DNA of 53,324 nt from the NCBI GenBank assembly GCA_002238555.1, contig MPMO01000030.1, positions 1 to 53,324 on the forward strand, in the 5' to 3' direction. The notes beneath the pieces are model-generated. The model did not search any database. It was not told where the DNA came from and worked only from the letters and a program-made list of their open reading frames with translations. The DNA is from Caldilineaceae bacterium bin34 (GTDB lineage: Bacteria; Chloroflexota; Anaerolineae; Caldilineales; Caldilineaceae). Position numbers and translations under genes: made by a program. The first letter of the stretch is position 1. The number at the start of each line of letters is the position of its first letter. Positions 47,105 to 53,324 of this stretch are shown in pieces.

Positions 47105-48162
47105 TCAGCGCGCTGGTGGCGAAGGACGTCAAGCTGTTCTTCCGCAATCGGTTCTTCGCCACGGTCACAGGCTTGGCCCTGGTCCTTTACCTGGCCATTT
47201 ACTTCCTGTTGCCGCTTCAGACAGAGAACTCCGTCGGCGTGGCCATCCATCTGGAGGATCCCGCGGCCTCGCCGGAGTTTCGCCAACGCTTGACCGAGGA
47301 TGAAGACTTCACCCTCTTCCCCTCCAAGGACGAAATGCTGGCGGCGTTGGAGGACACGGACGACTATTTCGTCGGGATGTCCGTGCCCGCGGCAGCCGCG
47401 CAGGCGGTCGCCCGGGGCGAGGCGACCACATTGCAGGCCTTCTACGCGCCCGACGTTCCCGCCGAAGCCAAGCAGGTGTTCCACGAACTTCTGGTATTCA
47501 TTGCCAACATGGTCAATCCGGACCTGATGGCCAGACTGTCCCCCATCGAAGAGACCGAGTTTGTCCTGGGACACGACCTGTTGGGACAGCCGCTCGCCGT
47601 GCGGGATCGCTTCCTGCCCCTGCTCCTGCTCGCCATGGTCATGACGGAGGTGCTGGGCCTGGGCACACTGATAGTCCGGGAGATCGAGACCGGCACCGCG
47701 CGGGCTCTCCTCACCGGTCCCCTGAGATTGCCCACGTTCCTGGTGGCCAAGATCGTGACGGGGCTGGTTCTGGCCATGAGCCAAGTGGTGATCGTGGTCC
47801 TCGTCACCGGCAAGATCGTCGTTTCGCCCTTGCTGTTGTTGACGACTCTGTTCCTGGGCAGCCTGCTGATCGTCGGCATGGCCTTCTTCATAGCCGCCAT
47901 TTCCCGGAACAACACGTCCGTCCTGGCCTGGGGCACCCTGACGTTGATCCTGTTCCTGATTCCCGCGCTTTCCATCATGTTGCCGGGCCTGGCTTCGGGT
48001 TGGATGGAACTGGTACCTTCCCATTACCTCGCGGATGCGTTGCATCGCGTGCTCAATTTCCAAGCGGGTTGGGCGGATGTGGCCCGCGATCTGTTCCTGC
48101 TGGCGGCCGCCGGTCCCGCGGCCCTGGTCATCGGCGGCGCCGTGTTGCGGAGGAGGCTCTGA
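47101..48162 (+). CDS. ABC exporter A, first permease (ABC-2 type)
   Basis: A 353-residue ABC-2 permease. One N-terminal span (TVTGLALVLYLAIYFLLPLQ) is followed by a large extracytoplasmic domain (residues about 45-165) and five further hydrophobic segments. In that region, IVREIETGTARALLTGPLRL near 190 is the family-typical cytoplasmic loop (family: E-E-kk-GTle-lLl-tPv). ATG 47101 overlaps the ATPase stop. The next gene begins on its stop codon (TGATG). Confidence 0.9.
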   Translation: MISALVAKDVKLFFRNRFFATVTGLALVLYLAIYFLLPLQTENSVGVAIHLEDPAASPEFRQRLTEDEDFTLFPSKDEMLAALEDTDDYFVGMSVPAAAAQAVARGEATTLQAFYAPDVPAEAKQVFHELLVFIANMVNPDLMARLSPIEETEFVLGHDLLGQPLAVRDRFLPLLLLAMVMTEVLGLGTLIVREIETGTARALLTGPLRLPTFLVAKIVTGLVLAMSQVVIVVLVTGKIVVSPLLLLTTLFLGSLLIVGMAFFIAAISRNNTSVLAWGTLTLILFLIPALSIMLPGLASGWMELVPSHYLADALHRVLNFQAGWADVARDLFLLAAAGPAALVIGGAVLRRRL

Positions 48163-49247
48163 TGGACGTGCAGCGCATCTGGGTTCTGACGGGAAAGGAA
48201 ATCCGGCTGGGCCTGACCAGCTTCATGAGCATCTATGTGCTCGTGGCTCCCGTGGTTCTGAGCCTGCTGGTGGCACTCATCTTCGGCGATTTGTTCGCAC
48301 AAACCCCGCGTCTGGGGATCTTCGACGCCGGTGGCAACGAAACCCTGGTGCAGGCCCTGGCCGATCATCCCAGCATCCAAACCCGATCCTATGCCTCCCA
48401 GGCGGCCTTGGAAGCGGCGGTGGCCCGGGGCAGCGTGGAATGGGGCATGAGTCTGGAGGCGGACTTCGCCAATGTCCTGCGGGAGGGCGGCACGGTCGCC
48501 AGGACGAACACCTATCGGTGGGGGGAAGCAGGAACCCGCAACCTCATGCTCATCGAAACCGCGGTGGCGCGGGCCGTGGTGGAGGCGACCGGCTTGGTCT
48601 TCGATGAACTGCCGATCAGTGTGGAAGTTGTCCAGTTGGGCGAGGCCAGCGCCGCCACCTGGTCGCAGCGCCTCCTGCCCTTGCTCCTGATCATGGCGAT
48701 CGTCCTGAGCGGGCTCTTCATTCCCTCGTCGTCCCTGGTGGATGAAAAACAGAAGGGCACGCTGGTGGCCCTCACCACGACTCCCGCGTCCCTGCTGGAC
48801 GTGTACCTGGCCAAAACCGCCGTGGGTTTCATCCTGAGCGGCCTGATGGCGCTGATCATCCTGGCCCTGAACAACGCGTTCGCCGGGAATCCGGGCTTGC
48901 TGTTGCTGGTGATCGCCCTTGGTGGACTCATGTCCTCAATCCTGGGCGTGATTCTGGGCTCCTGGTCGCGGGACATGGAGACTTTCATGGGCATCATCAA
49001 GGTCCTGGGGCTGGTCCTGTACGCGCCGGGCATCCTTGAGATCTTCCCGCAGGTTCCGCAGTGGATCGGCCGCGTGTTTCCGACGTACTACATCATGAAT
49101 CCGCTGTTGGAGATCAGTCGCAATGCGGCCCGTTTTGCGGACATCGCCGCGGATCTGGCGATTCTGCTCGGGTTCATCGCCGTCCTGGCTTTCGTTCTCG
49201 CCCGCGAAATCCAGCGCCAACAGCAACAGCTGGCCCTGGAAGGATGA
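48162..49247 (+). CDS. ABC exporter A, second permease (ABC-2 type)
   Basis: A 361-residue ABC-2 permease with the same architecture as its neighbour. It has an N-terminal span (FMSIYVLVAPVVLSLLVALI), a large outer domain and a C-terminal membrane domain carrying LVDEKQKGTLVALTTTPASL near residue 190, the conserved GTL loop. ATG 48162 is chosen because GAGGAGG lies eight bases upstream and its A is the last base of the preceding stop. The frame is open upstream but overlaps the first permease. It forms a heterodimeric pore with the first permease. Confidence 0.9.
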   Translation: MDVQRIWVLTGKEIRLGLTSFMSIYVLVAPVVLSLLVALIFGDLFAQTPRLGIFDAGGNETLVQALADHPSIQTRSYASQAALEAAVARGSVEWGMSLEADFANVLREGGTVARTNTYRWGEAGTRNLMLIETAVARAVVEATGLVFDELPISVEVVQLGEASAATWSQRLLPLLLIMAIVLSGLFIPSSSLVDEKQKGTLVALTTTPASLLDVYLAKTAVGFILSGLMALIILALNNAFAGNPGLLLLVIALGGLMSSILGVILGSWSRDMETFMGIIKVLGLVLYAPGILEIFPQVPQWIGRVFPTYYIMNPLLEISRNAARFADIAADLAILLGFIAVLAFVLAREIQRQQQQLALEG

Positions 49248-49385
49248 GACGGGGCCAAACCGCCACAGGGGCAGCCAGTGCAGTCAGGGCAACATCGTAA
49301 CCCGGGCCGTCCACCGCGACGTCGACCTGTTCGACGGGCAGGGGAAGCTCACTCCCACCTGCCGCAATATTGAGGCTTGTCTGCC

Positions 49386-50246
49386 ATGACCATGATCCAG
49401 GTGTCCGACCTGTCCCTGACCTACCCCGGGACCCGGGACCCGGCCGTGGACGGCATTTCCTTCGAGGTGGGGCAGGGGGAGATCTTCGGCTTTCTCGGAC
49501 CCAGCGGTGCCGGCAAGAGCACGACCCAGCGCGTCCTTTGCAAACTGCTGCAGCACTGGTCCGGTTCCGCGACCGTCATGGACCGTTCCCTGACCGCTTG
49601 GGGACAGGACTATTTTGCCCACGTGGGAGTCTCCTTCGAGCTGCCCAACCACTACCTGCAGCTGACCGCCCGCGAAAACCTGAAGCTGTTTGCCAACCTG
49701 TATCCACAGGATGTGACCCGTTCGGAAGACCTGATGGCCGTGGTCGACCTGACGGCGGATGCCGACACCCGGGTCGGACAGTTCTCCAAGGGGATGATGC
49801 AACGCCTCAGCTTTGTGCGCGCCTTTCAGCACGAGCCCCGGCTCGTGTTCCTGGACGAACCCACGGCGGGCCTGGATCCGGTCAACGCCCGGCGCATTAC
49901 GGACCACCTGCAGACCCTGCGCGCGGACGGCTGCACGATCTTCCTGACCACCCACGACATGCACATCGCCGACCTGCTCTGCGACCGCGTGGCCTTCATG
50001 GTGCAGGGACGGCTGGCGTTGATCGACACGCCGCGCAACCTGCGGCTGGCCCAAGGCCGCAAGCAGGTGCAGGTCGAGTACCGGACCGGGGAAGGTCGCC
50101 GGCAGGAACTCTTCGACCTGGACGGCATCGGCGGCAACGAACGGTTTGCCGAACTCCTGCGGTCCGAGGAGATTGAGACCATCCACACGCAGGAGGCCAC
50201 CCTCGAAGACATCTTCATCCGGACCACGGGCGAGCAGCTGTTGTGA
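49386..50246 (+). CDS. ABC exporter B, ATP-binding protein
   Basis: A 286-residue ABC-2-type ATPase, paralogous to the one at 46238. Walker A is GPSGAGKSTT near residue 37, signature FSKGMMQRLSFVRAF near 137, Walker B LVFLDEPTAGLDP near 157, and H-loop LTTHDMHIA near 190. The C-terminus ends with EEIETIHTQEATLEDIFIRT, matching exporter A. ATG 49386 is used; a further in-frame start lies nine bases earlier. The 5' region matches a relic at 46017-46060. The stop overlaps a GTG start of the next gene. Confidence 0.93.
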   Translation: MTMIQVSDLSLTYPGTRDPAVDGISFEVGQGEIFGFLGPSGAGKSTTQRVLCKLLQHWSGSATVMDRSLTAWGQDYFAHVGVSFELPNHYLQLTARENLKLFANLYPQDVTRSEDLMAVVDLTADADTRVGQFSKGMMQRLSFVRAFQHEPRLVFLDEPTAGLDPVNARRITDHLQTLRADGCTIFLTTHDMHIADLLCDRVAFMVQGRLALIDTPRNLRLAQGRKQVQVEYRTGEGRRQELFDLDGIGGNERFAELLRSEEIETIHTQEATLEDIFIRTTGEQLL

Positions 50247-50950
50247 GGATGTTGGCTTCGCTCCTGCGCTGGGAGCTGCTGATCAATGCGCGCCAGGGCA
50301 TCTGGATGGCCGCCGTCTTCGTGCTGGTCTTCTGGTCCATTGCCCTCTCGCTGGTGCCGGCTCCCGCCAAGGTGCTGGTCACCGCCGCCCTGCTGTTTGT
50401 CGAAGTCGGTGTCTTCGCCCTCTACCTGCTGCCGGCCAGCTACTATCTGGAGAAGGGCCAGCGGATTCTCGACGGGTTGATCACAACCCCCCTGCAGCCA
50501 AGCCTCTGGCTGGCCGCCAAGACCACTGTCTTCATGCTGCAGGCGATCGTCGTCAGCATCGTCATCACCCTGTTCGCGCTGGGCTGGGAGACGGTGCATT
50601 GGGGCTGGTTCATGGTTGCGGTCCTGCTGCTGGCCCTGCCCCAACTGCTGTTCGCCTTTGTGCTGGCAACCCGGTACCACGGGATCTCCGAGTTCCTGTT
50701 CCCGTCCATTCCCGTCATGTTCCTGCTGCAGATCCCACTGTTGGGTTATCTGGATGTCCTGACAGGGCCCTTCTGGTGGATCTTTCCCACCTTCCCCGGA
50801 CTCGCCCTGCTGGACCTCTCGCTGTCGGGAGGCGGACCGGAACAGCCGTGGCTGGCCGCCCTGTGGGGCCTGGCATACGGCACGGTGCCCGTCTGGCTGT
50901 GGGCCGCCCATCGCCTGAAGGTCACGGCCACCCGGCAGGCGGGAACCTGA
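50243..50950 (+). CDS. ABC exporter B, first permease
   Basis: A 235-residue membrane protein with six hydrophobic segments: WMAAVFVLVFWSIALSLV near residue 21, then VLVTAALLFVEVGVFALYLL near 47, and others. It resembles the fluoroquinolone-type ABC-2 permeases. LEKGQRILDGLITTPLQPSL near 70 is the conserved cytoplasmic loop. It starts at GTG 50243 (overlapping the ATPase stop) or ATG 50249. It lacks the large outer domain of exporter A permeases, so exporters A and B are different subtypes. Confidence 0.88.
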   Translation: MRMLASLLRWELLINARQGIWMAAVFVLVFWSIALSLVPAPAKVLVTAALLFVEVGVFALYLLPASYYLEKGQRILDGLITTPLQPSLWLAAKTTVFMLQAIVVSIVITLFALGWETVHWGWFMVAVLLLALPQLLFAFVLATRYHGISEFLFPSIPVMFLLQIPLLGYLDVLTGPFWWIFPTFPGLALLDLSLSGGGPEQPWLAALWGLAYGTVPVWLWAAHRLKVTATRQAGT

Positions 50951-51681
50951 TGAAACTGCTGCGAGGCCTGGCAGCCGGGGATCTCGCGCTGATTGCCGGC
51001 GACCGCACGGCGCAGTTCCTGGTCTTCTATCCCCTCATCCTGGGGCTCGCGGTCCGCTTTGGCCTGGAACCACTGAACCAACGCCTTCCGATCGACCTTG
51101 AGCCGTACTACCTGCTCATTGTCAGCCTCTTGATTGCGGTCATGGCACCCGTTGTGATCGGCACCGTGACCGGCCTGATGGTCCTGGACGAAAAGGACAC
51201 GCGCACCCTGTTGGCACTGCGGGTCACGCCCCTGTCGCTGAAGGCGTACCTGGCCTGGCGCGCGGGCGTGCCGGTGGCACTCTACTGCGGTTCGGCCCTG
51301 CTGCTGGCCTACATGCTCGGACCCCATGTCGCGCCGCGCGGGCCCGGGTGGATCGTATTGGCGGCGCTGGCCGCGGCACCGTTCATGGTTGCGAGCGCCC
51401 TGTTGATTAGCGGCTTGGCGGAGAACAAGGTGCAGGGGTTGGCCCTTTCCAAGGGTCTGGGGCCGTTCATCGTGGCTGCCATGGTGGCTTGGTGGGTTCC
51501 GGAGCCGTGGCAGTGGCTGCTGGGGGTTTTTCCGTCCTACTGGCCGGTCAAGCTGTACTGGCACATGACCGAGGGAGTGTCGGTGCTGGTGCCGCTGATT
51601 GGAACGGCGGTGTGCGGAACCGTTTGGATTTGGGCTCTGGCCCATCTGTTCCTGCGGCGCCTGGCACGGCATCTGGTCTGA
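50950..51681 (+). CDS. ABC exporter B, second permease
   Basis: A 243-residue membrane protein of the same subtype as its neighbour. It has six hydrophobic segments, for example YLLIVSLLIAVMAPVVIGTV near residue 57 and the loop VLDEKDTRTLLALRVTPLSL near 78, the conserved cytoplasmic turn. ATG 50950 overlaps the previous stop by one base (TGATG). It ends 50 bases before the regulator gene. Together the three genes form a complete exporter. Confidence 0.88.
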   Translation: MKLLRGLAAGDLALIAGDRTAQFLVFYPLILGLAVRFGLEPLNQRLPIDLEPYYLLIVSLLIAVMAPVVIGTVTGLMVLDEKDTRTLLALRVTPLSLKAYLAWRAGVPVALYCGSALLLAYMLGPHVAPRGPGWIVLAALAAAPFMVASALLISGLAENKVQGLALSKGLGPFIVAAMVAWWVPEPWQWLLGVFPSYWPVKLYWHMTEGVSVLVPLIGTAVCGTVWIWALAHLFLRRLARHLV

Positions 51682-51731
51682 AATTTGGAGATCCGGCAGA
51701 AGTCCGGAGCAGTCAGGTCCGTGGTGCCGAC

Positions 51732-53324
51732 ATGACCCTTGACGACCTTGAAATCCTCATTCAGAAGGGAGAAGGGACGCTCCTTGAATTCAAGGAGCGA
51801 CTCTCGTCGTCGTTCGCGCGGGAACTTGTGGCCCTTGCCAACGCCATCGGCGGCAGGATTCTTCTGGGCGTACGCGATGACGGAACCGTGATCGGCACAC
51901 AGGACACCAACAGTTTGCGCGCCCGCATCCAGGACATCGCCCGCAATTGTGATCCACCGGTTCAGGTGCATGCGGAACCGGTCGGCACCGTGATCACGGT
52001 CCACGTACGGGAAAGTGTTTCCAAACCGGTGCAATGTAGCGATGGCTTCTTTCTGCGTCAAGGTGCGGTAACCCAGAAACTGAACCGAGACGAAATCCGA
52101 GACATGTTTCGTCTTGAAGGAACTGTCCGATTCGATCTCGCTCCCTGTCCACGGTTCATTTATCCAAATGACTTTGATCGCGGGAAGTTCGACGCCTGGC
52201 TCGGTTTTTCGGGCATTACCGGCCAGCCTCGGGTCGAGGACGTACTGGTCAACATCGGAGCGGCTGAACGAGCGAACGGCACGCTGCTCTTCCGGAACGC
52301 CGGAGTGCTCTTCTTCGCCAAGAACCCGCGCCGCTTTTTTCCACAGGCCTACATCACCTGTCTGCTCGCGAGGAACACCGACAAGGTGCATATCCTGGAT
52401 CGCAAGGATTTCGATGGCGGCATCATGGCCGATATCGAGGATGCCCTGCGCTTCGTGGAGCGCAATACTCGGACCGCGTACCGTATCGAAGGCCTAAGGC
52501 GAAACAATATCCGAGTATCCAACCAACGCCTTGCGGGAGGCGATCACGAACGCCGTTATGCACCGCGATTGGTTCATTGACGGAGCCAACGTTTTTGTCG
52601 AGATTTACGCCGACCGCATCGAGGTGGTGAGCCCCGGCGGCCTGCCGCGGGGATTGTCGCTTACCGATCTTGGCAGCCGAAGCATGCGGCGCAATGCGTT
52701 GATTGCCGATCTACTCCACCACATCGACTTCATCGAAAAGGCAGGAACCGGCATTCGACGCATCCGGAACGAGGCGCGGGCCCAGGGTTGCCCGGAGCCC
52801 AAATTTGAAGCCAACGGTTTCTTCACTGCCACCTTCCGGCCCAATCCTGAGATGCGGGCCAGTGCAGATGTCCGTTCGGTGCATGGCACCACCACGAAAG
52901 ACACCATGGATGACGCGAAGGTGGTCCGCCTTCTGCAAGCGATCTCCGGCACCATGACCAGACACGACCTCCAGAGCTCGCTTGGGTTGAAAAACGACGA
53001 TTACTTTCGCAAGGCCTACCTCCTTCCCGCCCTGCGGGCCGGATTGATAGAGATGACCATCCCGGACAAACCACGTAGCAAGTACCAGCGCTATCGCCTG
53101 ACCGCGGAGGGTCAAGATAGTGTGCATGTTTGTTTGATGCCCAACACCACCATGGAAGATACCGTGGAAGACACCATGGAAGTTGCCATGGATGACGCGA
53201 AGGTGGTCCGCCTTCTGCAAGCGATCTCCGGCACCATGACCAGACACGACCTCCAGAGCTCGCTTGGGTTGAAAAACGACGATTACTTTCGCAAGGCCTA
53301 CCTCCTTCCCGCCCTGCGGGCCGG
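51732..53324 (+). pseudogene. AlbA_2/GHKL ATP-binding regulator with winged-helix repeats, frameshifted and cut by window end
   Basis: From ATG 51732 the frame encodes an AlbA_2 (Schlafen-type DNA-binding) domain: GEGTLLEFKERLSSSFAREL, then ALANAIGGRILLGVRDDGTV (residues about 12-55). It breaks near 52510: the RecG-like continuation EYPTNALREAITNAVMHRDW is in the next frame, and the first frame stops at 52580. The downstream part carries the GHKL N-box (EAITNAVMHRDW), the G1-like ADRIEVVSPGGLP and the G2-like EKAGTGIRRI. After this, a winged-helix module (KVVRLLQAISGTMTRHDLQS) appears twice, the second time at an exact 139-base repeat reaching the window edge. One base could be missing through mutation or sequencing error. 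Related proteins act as ATP-binding transcription regulators. Confidence 0.75.
52904..53324 (+). repeat. Exact direct repeat, 282-bp period, truncated by window end
   Basis: Bases 52904-53042 and 53186-53324 are identical over all 139 positions visible, offset by 282 bases (94 codons), so the frame is kept. The repeat contains the winged-helix module. The intervening linker also carries short repeated units of the type ACCATGGAAGA. Confidence 0.95.

Noticed and set aside
51489..51731. An upstream N-terminal extension of the AlbA_2 regulator
   Set aside because: The frame is open there but overlaps the exporter permease gene; ATG 51732 directly precedes the conserved domain.

Overview
The window is a high-GC bacterial chromosome segment (53 kb) with long tight operons, GTG/TTG starts in places, Tat-plus-lipobox secreted binding proteins, an Uma2 nuclease, and many sugar-catabolism genes (Gfo/Idh/MocA oxidoreductases, TIM-barrel sugar isomerases, IlvD/Edd dehydratase, agarase-like and DUF5703 glycoside hydrolases, phytanoyl-CoA-type dioxygenase). 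This mix is typical of carbohydrate-scavenging Chloroflexota (Caldilineales/Anaerolineae-like, including sponge-associated lineages). That assignment is inferred from gene content only and is tentative.

Layout. 1-4050: a sugar-acid dehydratase gene, an Uma2 gene, and a decayed second copy of the dehydratase 3' end. 4066-14492: a Gfo/Idh/MocA gene diverging from a complete five-gene oligopeptide-type ABC importer, then a small membrane protein and a DUF5703 glycoside hydrolase; the importer probably takes up oligosaccharides. 14787-19657: an apparently intact AbiE toxin-antitoxin pair with its own promoter, followed by a graveyard holding a PstI/BsuBI-type restriction-modification system with three separate lesions and scraps of IS110- and ISAs1-like transposases. 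19658-22321: a D-amino-acid-dehydrogenase-like oxidoreductase with a frameshifted tnpB directly upstream. 22570-30587 (minus strand): an MDR dehydrogenase, a CUT1 sugar importer (two permeases and a binding protein), two agarase-like hydrolases and a lipoprotein. 30721-37743 (plus strand): a PhyH dioxygenase, a second CUT1 importer, two Gfo/Idh/MocA oxidoreductases and a sugar isomerase. Neither CUT1 operon encodes an ATPase, so both presumably share one encoded elsewhere. 38425-39843: an AT-richer two-gene island (membrane protein plus membrane/TerB-like protein) with its own promoter. 39967-42156 (minus): a uridine-kinase-like P-loop protein, an HdeD/DUF308 protein and another isomerase. 42384-51681 (plus): a nitrilase-fold protein lacking the catalytic Cys, two membrane proteins, and two consecutive ABC-2 exporters. 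51732-end: an AlbA_2/GHKL regulator gene with a frameshift and an exact duplication of its C-terminal winged-helix module that runs into the window edge.

The most noteworthy signals are: (i) the multiply broken PstI-type R-M system beside an intact AbiE pair; (ii) an ilvD-gfo convergent pair duplicated in tandem with complementary loss; (iii) unrelated strong hairpins at all three binding-protein/permease junctions; (iv) a 34-bp perfect palindrome ahead of the exporter operon; (v) a tnpB broken by a 55-bp imperfect duplication while its RuvC residues remain; (vi) the membrane/TerB two-gene island; (vii) the exact repeat at the window end.
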